A DNA stretch of 64,000 nt from Membranipora membranacea. Taxonomy: Eukaryota > Bryozoa > Gymnolaemata > Cheilostomatida > Membraniporidae. The position numbers and the translations under genes were made by a program. Within the stretch, counting starts at the first letter, position 1, and each line of letters begins with the position of its first letter. Positions 46,701 to 57,893 of the stretch are shown here, piece after piece. Where the stretch lies: positions 19,828,025 to 19,892,024 of the forward strand of contig OU612070.1 of assembly GCA_914767715.1 (NCBI GenBank), given 5' to 3'. Under the pieces are notes generated by a model. The model did not search any database. It saw only the letters and a program-made list of their open reading frames with translations, and was not told the DNA's origin.

Positions 46701-49700
46701 ACTTATAATTTTGTTAATTGTATAAATGCGTTTTTTCTCCATACTATACTAGAATTGACTGAGCACAGGAATATGTGTTTCTGGTTTTATAAGTGAGGAA
46801 CACACCATAACTACACCATCGTCTGTAGCGTGGTGAAATGCTGCTGCCCAGAAGTGTCTAATGTTCATGTGTTGAGGTGTAGAATCACACATCTCTCTCT
46901 GATTCTCTGTAATAAAAAACCATGGATAATATGTTTTTTAGTTTATTGGGAATGAAAAGTCCATATTTGCTTCACTTGTTAATCACACTGTATATGGAAA
47001 TGACCCTTGTCACCATTATGAAATTCCAGAGCAATCGTTTTTGTATAGAAATTTTTTGTGAGTTCATAAATGCTGACTAACTGCTGTACTTATATATGTA
47101 TGAGAGATGTACTAACTGACATATATAAATGAGAGGTACTTACTGACATGTAAATGAGAGCTGTACTTACTGACATATAAATATTAGGTGTACTTAATGC
47201 ATTTACATGATAGGTGTACTTGCTTATATGTGCATGAGAGATGTACTTACTGATATATGCATGAGAGATGTACTTACTGATATAAACATGATAGCTGTAC
47301 TTACTGATATAAACATGATAGCAGTACTTACTGATATATACATGATAGCTGTACTTACTGATATATACATGATAGCTGTACTTACTGATATATACATGAT
47401 AGCAGTACTTACTGATATATACATGATAGCTGTACTTACTGATATAGACATGATAGCAGTTCTTACTGATATATACATGATAGCTGTACTTACTGATATA
47501 TACATGATAGCAGTACTTACTGATATATACATGATAGCTGTACTTACTGATATAAAGATGATAGCAGTACTTACTGACATACAAATATGAGGTGTACTTA
47601 CTGACACACACAGGATAGTTGAGTGGTGTCTGTCTGACACTTGACAGACATACTTCATCATCTTCACATTCCTCTTTTCCACATTCGTCAGCCTATAACA
47701 AACATAAACATTCTAATCAAGAGGACTTGGGTACTGGTCATCGGAAAATAGTATCGGTATTTGGGATACGGTAAATCCCTTACGTGATGCAATTAAACTG
47801 CGACCTGAGACTTTTAACACAGATGATGGTCATCTCTAATTGTGGCATTATTATAATAAATGATCAAGGCAGTGTCAACACAACAAAACACAAAGTCAGT
47901 ACAACACATATTCATCCATTTCATGTCTAAGACATAACCATAATCATTTTCTTTGTCTTCAGCCGAACAGTGTATGGCTTCCATTTTTCTTCTTTTATTT
48001 TATTATTTTGCTTGCTCTGGCACATTTAGAAGAACATCATTTTAATGATGAAGACCGCTGTCAATAAATGTTGAATAATAATAATCAACAGTCGAAATAA
48101 AATGAGACGCAACTCTTTTATCTGACATCACTGGGTCAGTATTGTAGAGAAGGAAGGGTACTTACCCTTTTTGTACTTCCCAGCCTCATCATCGTGCCAG
48201 TGGAACTATCGCCTTGTGGTGTCAGCAGAGAAATATTCTGAGCTATTCCACTCATAAATAAACATGTTCCTGAAAGGCAATGACAGAAAACTGTAGTCAT
48301 TTGTTGTATTAACAAACAGGATATATCATGGTCTAATCTGACAGTGAGTTGGTGACCACAAAATCCTGTCTTCTCTGAGTTACATGTAGTAAAGTGTCTA
48401 AATTTTTGTCCACGTTCAACAGGAGACAATTTCTTCAGGTCGATGTGAATAACTGGCAAGTATATCAATTTCTTCAAGGTCTACACTGTAGACCACTAAG
48501 GGTAAACAAAGGTTCAAATTTCTGCAGGGTACAAAAATAAATAAATAAAAGCAACATATTTAACATTTGCAAAACTAGAGATGACTATTACTACATGCCA
48601 TCATCCAGGTTTCAATATGAAAATGGTCACGAATACAAAATAAATTTAATTGAACTCGCATGTTGAACTTTTTGAGGTCCGATTTATATTGACATTTTTT
48701 TAACTCCACTCACCGAGATGGTTGTGGAAAGACACGGCACACATGGGAAAGTTTTCTTGACACTTCTGCAGACACTCAATGCCTGTCCTTGCCTCTGACA
48801 CTCTCACTACATCAGGGTGGTGTTCAGGTATTGTGACGTCTTCAGTCATTGTTATTCTGCCATCGACATGATCTAACACTTCTGAAACAGAACCAAAAGA
48901 CACTGGAATGTTGCAAACAATTGAGTAAAGTATTATTTTTGTTAATAAATAAAATAAACAAAAATAGCAGAGTAATGGCAAGAATTAAAACATATTGAAG
49001 TGTATCAATCAGACGGTCACAATCATGCAAACATTTGTGAATAATGGCTATTTTATGATTGGACCTAAAGAAGCAGATTCAAATATTATGATTAGACCAG
49101 CTGCCATCAAAATTACTCATGATAACCTAGCTTAAAAAGCTGGAGTAAATGAAGTTGTCTTCCCATGTAATTAGAGAGAAATCACATTAACAGAATCTCA
49201 CATTTTTATACAAGCTACTTATTATTTAGGCTGTTTTGAAAATCTTTTTTTGATCAAGCAAAGCTTCATAAGACAGGCTAGAGTTTATTATAGTTTGGGG
49301 CTCGAAAAATACCGCTATAATTGTAAGATATACTAAGTATTTAAAAATAAGTAATAAATAAGATAAATATATTAGACTAGACTAAAAAACAAATTATATG
49401 AACGACATCCATTTTAAAGTAAAAGTAAAAAAAAATCACAATAAAATAACAAAATATGAAATAAATTACGGTAAAGCGGAAGGCTGACAAAGAGGTTTAA
49501 AAACTCAAAATATTCTTTATCTGCTCACATCAGAGAGATTACAGAAATAACGAAAGGATTCTCAATTTAAATACCTGGGTAGTTACAGGTTTAACAATTT
49601 TTCAGTCTTAAATAATACCAGGGTCTGGTTTCCAGTCCTTCACCAGGAGTTGTTGAACTGAACAGACATATTATTAATTAATACAAACAGACTCTTACCT

Positions 49701-49795
49701 AGGATTGTGCTCTCTGCTCCATGTGGAAGAGATAGCAAACAGACAGATATTAACCATGCTGTGATTCTGGGGCAGTGAAGTATATGAGGTCCCAT
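40776..49795 (-). CDS. Secreted PAN plus triple CTHRC1-like domain protein
   Basis: Predicted extracellular protein, 638 residues. CTHRC1 is a secreted protein linked to Wnt signalling and matrix. Minus-strand exons: 49795-49699, 48881-48714, 48269-48166, 47692-47602, 46906-46806, 46331-46133, 45788-45654, 45125-45013, 44352-44246, 43684-43575, 43293-43111, 42558-42348, 41943-41846 and 40975-40776. Every junction keeps phase. Signal peptide at 1-29 (ITAWLISVCLLSLPHGAES). PAN/apple-like domain at about 45-123 (GIECLQKCQENFPMCAVSF). Cys-rich linker at 124-150. CTHRC1-like domains are at about 155-298, 299-465 and 466-638. The third is clearest: SRWFFQIDNMECSD, then SGIC, then GWVSSFHIFAEELR match the vertebrate C-terminal domain pattern. 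There is no collagen repeat, unlike CTHRC1. The donor of exon 5 (GTGTGT) is a choice between weak sites. Two exon borders carry minisatellites (see repeats). Confidence 0.82.
40962..41225 (-). repeat. 48-bp minisatellite carrying six 3' splice sites
   Basis: About five and a half units of 48 bp in the last intron and first bases of exon 14 of the CTHRC1-like gene. On the minus strand each unit contains TATATTT(C/T)AG then TG(A/T)GTGG. The acceptor AGs end at 40976, 41024, 41072, 41120, 41168 and 41216, exactly 48 bp apart; the first is the acceptor whose frame works. Upstream copies use mostly CAG, a better consensus than the TAG of the working site. Entry at any upstream copy hits a TGA after six codons. 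Confidence 0.9.
41245..41455 (-). mobile_element. SINE-like element, reverse orientation
   Basis: The reverse complement shares blocks with 10235-10575 (GTGCTTGGACCCAGTGACC against GTGCTCAGACCCAATGACC, and GATGTAGGT against GATGTAGAT). It follows a short (AAT)n run at 41220-41240. Boundaries are approximate. Confidence 0.5.
43015..43062. repeat. Short tandem repeat of ATATATTACRTG
   Basis: About four units of GATATATTAC(G/A)T in the intron downstream of exon 11 of the CTHRC1-like gene (minus strand). Confidence 0.6.
43425..43525 (-). repeat. 9-bp tandem repeat in intron 10, open in the exon frame
   Basis: On the minus strand, variants of GTAAAATCT repeat about nine to ten times, starting about 50 bp after exon 10 ends at 43575. 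The exon 10 frame stays open through it, reading Ser-Val-Lys triplets. GTAAAA/GTAAAG donor-like steps recur every 9 bases, but in phase 0 rather than the phase 1 of the true donor. Confidence 0.7.
45423..45493. repeat. Inverted repeat, TTGGCTATGATCTGATTGG arms
   Basis: TTGGCTATGATCTGATTGG at 45423 and its inverse ending at 45493, with a 30-bp loop. Related arms occur at 57848-57893 and 60300-60490. In an intron of the CTHRC1-like gene. Confidence 0.7.
46405..46527. mobile_element. Diverged foldback element related to the GTCTAAGTG family
   Basis: The left end GTCTAAGTGGTCAGGCTG and right end CTGGGCACTTAGTC are inverted, and the inner GTAATGTGAGTTA also pairs with TAACTCACATTAC. It shares the outer nine bases with 18392-18489 and 32953-33036 but has a different interior. 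Confidence 0.6.
47090..47611 (-). repeat. 27-bp minisatellite carrying 14 in-register 5' splice sites
   Basis: On the minus strand the unit is roughly (A/T)TATCAGTAAGTACTGCTAT. GTAAGT donors start at 47601, 47574, 47547 and so on down to 47250, exactly 27 bp apart. There are 14 sites, one of them GTAAGA, followed by a GCAAGT at 47223. The first is the functional donor of exon 4 of the CTHRC1-like gene (phase 1). Because 27 is nine codons, and the exon frame stays open through the array, every one of these donors would splice to exon 5 in frame and add multiples of nine residues (SKYCYHVYI type). Beyond about 47220 the units fall out of register. Confidence 0.92.
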
Positions 49796-51244
49796 GTTCA
49801 GCCAAACTGGGTATGTGCCAGGGTCCAATACCAATACCGTTGAAGACTTGAATAAGACTGAAATCGGTTAAAGTGTCTCCATAAAACACTGTTCTGGCTG
49901 TATCCTGTCTCATTAAAGCTTTTCCTGTGTTTATTTGAGGCATTCGGGTTGTGAGAGCTATCATTGATCAAACTAGACGGTTTATTAACAACAATGTAGC
50001 AAATCTGGCATTTATCAAGTCGGTTTCGTTTTTGCCTTGATTTCCTGCCAAATTCAATGTTTTGTCAGTTTTTATAATTTGTTTAAACAGGCAAATGAAA
50101 TGTTTGCGTTGATTTAATTGCGTTTATCGGCTACTTTGTATCAAATATTCAGAAAAATATTGTTTTCTGTAATACATCTGATCATGTCAATCATTTTTAC
50201 AGAATCAAACAAAAAATCTTGATATTTGACACACGATATTTAGCATGCATAACAAACGTTATATATTGATACATTTGGAGTTGACAGCTTCAATATTGAC
50301 TGGTGTAGAGAAAATTAAAAGTGGATACATTGCCTGTGTGAATGGTTTTTAACGATTTTTAATAGGTAAGTGACAATTTGGTCTATTCTATTGTTGGATG
50401 CAATTATTAACAAGCATTATGAACCTTTTGACTGAAGGTGTGCGAGAGACTTGGCACAATAAACAGAGTAACACCACATTGGTCACACCGTAAAAGACTC
50501 CCTTGTCTCATTTTCAATTTTTCAAAGTTTAATTTAAAATCAGATGTATTTATCACACGCCAGAAGGGCATGAGGGGCAAAATATTTGTTGCTTCAACGG
50601 CAAGGCTGCAATTTCTGCATCAGGTTTCTCTCTGTTTGCAGGCAGGTCGGAGCACACATGGGGCCAATCAACCCAAGTAGTCAATTGACTGTATTGGGAT
50701 TCGCACCAACGACCTTCAACACTTACATGCTGAAGGACCGGCGCTCTAACCAACTGGGATACCTCCTGCTCAATAGTCTAAAGCACGGATCCAACACACT
50801 ATAACAATTTCACTTAATCTGATGAGATAGTTTGGAACTATTTGTTCTAATTATCGCCACATTACTGCCCTTCTTTCAGATAATTATTTTCAGATGCGGA
50901 TTATATGTTTTTGTGTTTATTTAATTTAAAATAACTGTTGGAAAAATAAATTATGTCAGAAGATAACAATGTGTAATATTTCGACAGCATCATATATGTT
51001 TCCTTGAGTATGTAGAAATAATCATCTATGGATTTACAAAACTGTGCAATGTAAATTCCAACCAATGGTATTAAGTCAGAACACAAGACATGAATTTGAA
51101 GAAACAGAGATCGGAATTTTTTCCAAAATCTATGGTTTAGTGTCCGTATGTTTATGTTTTAGACATCAGCTTATTTGCAGTTTTAGCTGAATTTATCCGT
51201 GACCTTAAGCCTTGGTCTATAGATCACAAGGGTTGGGATGTAGG
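49796..51244. other. Spacer between the two secreted-protein genes
   Basis: About 1.45 kb between the start of the CTHRC1-like gene and the end of the NHL gene, both on the minus strand. It contains a reverse tRNA-like SINE at about 50430-50790. The promoter of the CTHRC1-like gene should lie near 49800-50400. No core element was identified. Confidence 0.5.
50640..50790 (-). mobile_element. tRNA-like SINE, reverse orientation
   Basis: The reverse strand has an A box within CCCAGTTGGTTAGAGCGCC and a B box GTTGGTGCGAATCCC about 45 bp downstream, the spacing expected for a tRNA-derived promoter. Nearly the same head is found on the plus strand at 52948. Confidence 0.65.
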
Positions 51245-54200
51245 CTACACACTAGACTGTGAACATGACGGTATATTCATATCATTCAGGGACGTAAAAC
51301 CACCATCCTTATCCTGGCAGTAGGATGTTAGCGAGAAGGTAATTCCTGATTCATTGTTCGCCTTCTGAGGATAAACCATCCTGCAATAAAAAAACTTTCC
51401 TGAACACACAAAACATTTACAGGGCCGTAGTTTAGAAAAAAACTGGTAGGGGAGGCAAAAGTGTCACCAGGAGGGGTGCTGTAAGCTGCTTTCCAAGCAA
51501 TTTAAGGCATATTATTATTAGCAAACTGAAATCCCAGAGGAAATGATTCTGACATGTATCAGTCAATTTTAGTGTTTCATGCCACTGTATTTTGCTTATT
51601 ATAGAGGAGGCAGTGCCTCCCTGCCTCCCTGCCTCCCTGCCTCCCTGCCTCCCTGCCTCCCTGCCTCCCTGCCTCCCTGCCTCCCTGCCTCCCTGCCTCC
51701 CTGCCTCCCCTAGAACCTCGGGCCTGATTTAAATACCTGGATAGATGATGATTCCCAGTTCTTCTATGTTGCCATGTTTAGTCTGAGTTGATGATGGTTT
51801 AAATACTTTGGTCTACATTTAAAGTGTTTTAGGATCGGGGAATTGGCGGTTTTATCCTATTGGTATTGTCCTGATTATGACATTGATGAACAATACATTA
51901 TCGTTTCATTATCATCTTATTTGCTCTGGATGCTACTAGAGTGGGTTAGGCTGGCTGTTGAGCGGCAACAAGTTTAGTATAGTTATTGCACAGAGGCGTA
52001 CAGAGGTGGAGAAACATGTCATGTTTTGATTTCACTGGCCTTACCGTGGTGGTTGGTCCAGAATCAAAAGCGGCATCACAGTCTTGCGACAGCTCAGCTG
52101 CTTGGTGACTGTTGATTGGAGCTGGTCAGGTATGCTGACAACACTTCCATTATATGTCACGTTGGTTGGCCACGTGATAGTTAGCATGTTGTTAGTACAG
52201 TTCATGTAAGGCTCTGTGTCAGCAGAAGTTGAGCATCCTGTAAAGAGAATAGAATAGTGACTATTTGTCACCAACAACTGACAATCCACAGTGGGAAAAT
52301 GGAAAATGTAATGTATCATGTGTGTTCACTTAATGACTACCCATAGACCAAAGCATGTTATAGTCAGACAGTTATTTATGATAAAGCCGATAATTCATGT
52401 CAAGTTAGGCATTGAACTTTTTTAGCATGCATATCTGATAAAACTTTATCATAAGTAACTGCCTGATTACAGCATATTCTCAAGGTAGTATTTAAGATTA
52501 CTCTCTAGCTAGGGAGAAACGTTACAATTTGACACGACACAAAACTCGAGCTTGATATCATTTCTGTGAGGTATGCTTTGTTTTAACTAGTTTTTTACCT
52601 CCATCACATATTTCATTGATTTGTGGGTATGATTGATTCATCGTGGCAGTAACAACTGTCTCAATCTCACTTCTCTGCAGTAACTGGCAGTCAACATCAT
52701 AGACAGCACTAAAATCTACACGCCTTCTTATTCTGTGATCTAGAAGAGACAATGTAGAGGCAATGGTTATTAGCTAATGGGCATTGTTCCGATCTGTGTA
52801 ATTTTAAGGAGTGGAACTTCGGCCTACACCGGTAAATGATCACAGAAAATTATGCACTTTTATCCGCCATGGGCTTTGCACAAACAGTTATGTAGCTATC
52901 AAAGTGAGAAACAGTATATAAGTCAGCGAAGAAAGTGTGGAGTAGGAGGTGGCTCAGTTGGTTAGAGCGCCGATCTTTAGTATGGAAGTGTTGAAGGTTG
53001 TGGGTTTGAATCCCACTGCTGCTCACTGACTACTGAGGTTTGTTTGACCTCCAGGTGTGCTCTGACAAGCCTATAAACTGAAAGAAAATTGGCACAGACA
53101 TTGCAGCTAAGCCCCTAAGGCACCCACTATTTTGCTACCCATTCTTCGGTATGTGGTGAGTGACTGAACTTAGCGACTTCTTTATAAACCATCAAATAGG
53201 TCCAATAGGTGCCGTTGATCGTCAGTATCCAACCACATATTTTTCCCACAATTTCTAGAGTAATAAGAAAGATAAAACAAGATATGATAAAAATAACCCA
53301 TCAAGTCTGCAAATAAAGCTCACCATATATAGTCACAGCCAGCGAGCAGTTGTCAGTTTCTCCGTGGTGATCATCGAACATAATATTATAGGAATAGTTT
53401 CCTACTGGTAACTCCATGGTTTGAATGATCCTGGCAGCCATTGGTAACTTCACAAGTGCTTTTCCAGTGATTGGGTCAGCTACCTCATGTATAGACCCGG
53501 GGCATACATCAGCTGTTGAATTTTTGTTATTCACTGCCCACTTATACTCTAAAACAAACAATAACTCCAAACTAATTTTAATTTTGTTCATCATTTTATG
53601 ATACAAAAATTTGCGGACACACAGGAAATGTGGCCATTGAATGGGGTCAGCTGTTTGACTAGGATATGCCTGCAAGTTTCTCTTGTTTGGTGTATATATA
53701 GTACTATTGATTAGGAAAGGGAGTGTGTGAGGTTGTCGACAACAGGAGTCGAATTTGACAGCATTTACATCCCAATGAAGGCACACTAGACTGGTGACTT
53801 CTTGCAAGGATAATTTATAAAGGATGATTTATCTTGCTGAATTTAGCCAGTAACACAATATAGCCACTTTATCAGAAATCTCAACCTAGCTGGCTACTCA
53901 CTCACCTTGATTCGACTCATGAGGGGATCTGCTACCGAGTAAGCTGTCATCCTCGAATAACCGAACCAAACCTCCGTTATTCAATGATGAAGGCTTGTTC
54001 TGATCAGATCGATTAACTACAATAATTTAGGAATAAAGTTATACATTCAAAGCAAATTGAAAATGTGAAGCAAGACACTGGCGTTTGATGAAAAAACAAT
54101 TGCGCATCTGGTGATTAGTTAAATGGATTGATATTGGGGCGATTTGCCAGCATTACATGATAACAACCTTGTAAGATTATACAAAATGGGTGAAGACAAA

Positions 54201-56925
54201 AAACAAGTGAGATCTCACCTTGCTCGCCTTGTAATATTTCACAAGAAAACATAGATTGATTCCTTTTGCGGCAGCTCAAGGGGGAGCAACTCAAGATTGG
54301 AGCAAACTTGATCTACAAAATCCCATCTCAGGTGATGTTTGCTTACCTGGTACACTATAGAGCTTTTTTAATCCTCCGATTAAAAGGTGATCATCCATCA
54401 TAAGAAGTGAGACAGGTGCCATGTAACACCCGTAGGTTGAGCCAATCTTTATCGTAGTGACATTCTGCGTGAACAAGTCCATGATTTTTAGTTTGCAGTT
54501 GAAAAAGTCGGCAACGACAACTAGTGTCTCAGTGATGTGAGTGATTTCAATCGGCTGCTCGAATGAGGCATTGCGGAATGCTCCTTCTGAATCTGCCGGT
54601 AGAGCTGTACCAGCAACAAGGGACTGTTCAAGTTTTCCAAATTCATCAACTTTTAACTTTGAGATGTAATGGAAGTTTGATATCAGCAGTTCAGTGTTAT
54701 CTGGGCTCCAAGACATACCTGTCGGATTATGGAGTATGGCATGGTTCAATGTTTGAGTAAGCAATGGCTGGTATGTCACCGGATCAACTTTAATCACTCT
54801 CAGGGCATCGTTGCCTGAGTCAGTCACCATCAGGTCCTTGGAGTTAGGTACTTGTAAAATGCTCCACGGAGAGTTAAATCGAACCTGATGTCTTTTCATG
54901 GCATTAGTAAGTCCTTTCACATCGTTATTGCATAGACCTAGATATGGGTATGTGTAGGAACTGGGCCTATGAAGAAGTCTGAGGCAATTGTTACCATTAT
55001 CTACAATGACAATGTGATTGGGACTTAGTTGGGTGAATCCCGTTATCTTCATGAACTCCGTAGCATCTTTGCCATAGTTATAGTTAGAGCTATCACATTT
55101 ATTATTGCCTTTACATGTGCCAAATGGACAGTTTCGGCAACATTCTTCGATCTGCTCACAGAACTGCCCGTATGTGTCTTTGTATCCGTCATGCTTTTTG
55201 CCAGCAATATCTTTAAAATTTTGGTTATGAACGCACTTATCATTGGAGAAGCGAATTTCGGTCTGTCTCAATCTTGGTCCATCGGCTAGCAGAATGCTTT
55301 TGTTCTCAGACAGATCCCTCTCCATGTGGTAAATGACACTTTCAGCATACCCGCTGTAGCCGTTCTCCTCACAGGGATGAGGTACACTCATTTCTGTTCT
55401 GCAAAATTCATAAGGCAGTCGATTCAACTTTGTACCATCGATCGCACTATTGTCAAATCAGTCATGTGAGCGAAATTGACAAGTCCCAAATGAAAGACCC
55501 AAATAAGCGCTTTGAACTATTTTACATTGCTCCAGATTTCTTTTATTATTATAGCATAATTAGTTGGTACTAATATTTAAAATAGATCATTTGACTATTC
55601 ATCCGCCTTTACATTCAATGCTGTTTCCATGGTTTGAAATGAAATGCCCTGTCTACGTCTAGATGAGCAATGGAGGCGGCCCAACGGAGAGGTCCGGGGG
55701 CTTTACTCCAGCAAAACATTTTATCGAATATATCAACCAGAGTGAGAAATTAGAATACTTGGTACCTATGATTTGTGCCATGGTCAGTTGATGATTGAAG
55801 CAACTCATAAACATCAGATAATACTACAGCTTGGAGAAGATTTGAGAATTATACTATGACAAAGATCGGGTAAAAAAAAGCCGATTTCTGAAGGCAGAAA
55901 ACAACTCTGGTTTTGGCAGGGATAGCGGTATAGTTGTGTCAAATTGACAGAACAGATGGTGAGACCTCCCCCTTATCTCTAGATAGTGTTTAAATCAACT
56001 GGTCAGTGTCCAAGACGTTTAAATTTTCAACTTTCGAAAAATAACAGCTTTAAATCGGATGTATGCTATTGGCATAAACATCTCAATATACTAGATATAA
56101 GGCTAGGAGCTTAATTGTTTTGCTGAATTTTCACAACTTTAAACCTCTAACTGGCGGATTAAAAGAAGTCAATCAAACGACCATGCATCTCTGTCTCCTG
56201 AGTCCAGAAGATAAATCCTAATTTTATAACTCGAACAATTTTTCTGTTATACTTACCCGTCAGATGTTGTTATCATCGAGCTGCCTTTACTAACATGAGT
56301 ACAGACCATCACTAGACCTGCGACCTGGTTTAAAAGTCATAGCGTCAAATTATTGCAGACTTTAACTTACAATATCTCTATCGATTGCATTTTCAGACCC
56401 TAGACTAGTAATGGCTCACCTACTTGCCATAATAGCAAGCCAAACTTTTTCTATAATCTCAACAAATGACCTGTCAAAGAGAAATCCAGTTCGGTAATGA
56501 TAAAAAAAAATATGGAGACATCACCACTTCAGTGTGTTAGCTCGATATTTCAAGCCACTATTTACGCTTGAAAGATTCCACCCTTGGCCATAGCTGACTC
56601 AAATGATCAGCTACCAGGAGATAATCTTAAACTACCATTGATCCCACCCTCATCAGCTTCTGTGAGGATAAGAATAAGATGGAGACAACCAGTTTATGCG
56701 TCTTACCAGTACCATTCAACAGATAAATGTAAAGACCTCTGAGTAACATGTGATAATTCTAAATTCAAGCCAAGCTCTAATCCAGTTTCTTTCCCTAACT
56801 CAATACCAATTTTGCAACCCAATTTAAATATCTTTGAACAATTTTGCTACAGAAGTCACAGGATCAACATTCAGTACAATTATAATACAACTTACCAGTA
56901 TTAATAGATGGGTGAATGCGCCCAT
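51245..56925 (-). CDS. Secreted NHL-repeat protein with HYR-like module
   Basis: Predicted extracellular protein of 667 residues; exact function unknown. Minus-strand exons: 56925-56896, 56324-56257, 55446-54347, 54016-53906, 53548-53324, 52739-52599, 52237-52045 and 51380-51245 (stop). All phases match. The signal peptide is split by the first intron (MGAFTHLLIL then VAGLVMVCTHV). Exon 3 is one 1.1-kb exon. It starts with a Cys-rich segment (CEQIEECCRNCPFGTC) and continues as a beta-propeller with NHL-type motifs: VDNGNNCLRLL, VTDSGNDALRVI and VADFFNCKLKIM. Exon 5 resembles an HYR domain, from ADVCPGSI through LPVGNYSYNIMF to DNCSLAVTIY. The last three exons are Cys- and Asn-rich and unrecognised. 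It lies head-to-tail with the CTHRC1-like gene. Confidence 0.78.
51415..51731. mobile_element. Element with CAGGGCCGTAG ends, 5-bp duplication and internal CTGCCTCC expansion
   Basis: The element 51420-51726 starts CAGGGCCGTAGTTTAG and ends CTAGAACCTCGGGCCTG. It is flanked by ATTTA at 51415-51419 and 51727-51731. Inside, 51615-51708 is about twelve copies of the octamer CTGCCTCC, grown from the single GGCAGTGCCTCC motif seen in the copy at 33138-33368. Confidence 0.85.
52943..53150 (+). mobile_element. tRNA-like SINE
   Basis: A-box head GTGGCTCAGTTGGTTAGAGC and B box GTGGGTTTGAATCCCAC at about 53000. An unrelated tail runs to about 53150. It lies in an intron of the NHL gene, antisense to that gene. 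A true tRNA gene is unlikely because no acceptor stem closes around it. Confidence 0.65.
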
Positions 56926-56977
56926 GGTGATGCAGAACGACCTCAGCAGGCTACAATCTACTGAATTGTCAAATTAA

Positions 56978-57068
56978 GTTATAACTCATAAGGCCACGTG
57001 ACTTTGATATAGCCTGTGAATTTTGTCACAGGCTATATCAAAGTCACGTGGCCTTATGTTATAACTCA
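56978..57068. mobile_element. 72-bp palindrome with target duplication at the NHL gene 5' end
   Basis: Arms CATAAGGCCACGTGACTTTG (56987 onward) and inverse ending at 57058, with further pairing TATAGCCTGTGA to TCACAGGCTATA. It is flanked by GTTATAACTC-type direct repeats at about 56978 and 57058. The arms contain CACGTG, an E-box sequence, twice. Inserted 62 bp upstream of the start codon. Confidence 0.8.
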
Positions 57069-57847
57069 CAACAATATTTATAAGCATTTGTACTGGCCTA
57101 AGTATAGTTGTGGCTAGCAGGATAGGCAATGAAGTATGTGAAAAGTAAGGCTCGCAAACTAAAGCCACAACCAACTGATAAAGATTCAAACGTCATCAGC
57201 ATGCACTCTACATAGATTGAGCTCGTTCTAATCGGACTGCGTTGGGGGATTCCCCTACTGATATCAACCATATTATGCTTGAAAGGCAGGTCATAACCTG
57301 CCTTTCAATATGTTACCCATAGCATAAAATTCATAGACACATTTGATTTAATTTTTATTATCACATCAAACTTGGGATTTTTCATTTTCAAGTTTTCACT
57401 TTCCCTATATATCCACAAAGTACCTAACTAACCTTCAGACTATATCATTTGAAACATAATTGTACATACATTTTGCCTGCAAAAAGAGGCGTAGTTGTTT
57501 TTATTTTGTCTAAAGATAAAATAAAATAGATAACTCAGATTATGCTTGTTCTGCTATTTGAGAGTAATAATCGAAGATAGTGTAGTATGTTATTGTTGAT
57601 CCTACAGCAATAAGCAAGGCTGATATAATGAAGTTTTGATGTAAATATTTTGACAATCCTTTGTCAAAATTCTATGCACTGTCAACTTAGGATCTATGAA
57701 TCTAATCACAGCCACACCTTTGGGAGCTGACCGAGCCATTATTTTGCTCTTGGAAAAAAATGAAGATGAGGAGAGAGGCTGTGGCTCTAAACGTAAGAGA
57801 TTGTAAAAAAACAATGTTTAACATCCATGTGTGCATTAGCCAATATT

Positions 57848-57893
57848 TTGGCTCTGATTTACCCGACCCAACAGCTAATCAGATCAGAGCCAC
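57848..57893. repeat. Inverted repeat, TGGCTCTGAT arms
   Basis: TGGCTCTGATTTA at the left pairs with AATCAGATCAGAGCCA at the right. Same family as 45423-45493 and 60300-60490. Confidence 0.55.

Noticed and set aside
47207-47590. A 127-codon plus-strand frame of nine-residue repeats (VLTDIYMIA)
   Set aside because: It is the antisense of the 27-bp minisatellite. The unit length is a multiple of three, so several frames stay open without coding.
52943-53016. A tRNA gene on the plus strand
   Set aside because: A and B boxes are present, but I could not form an acceptor stem, and similar heads occur at other loci with different tails, so a SINE fits better.
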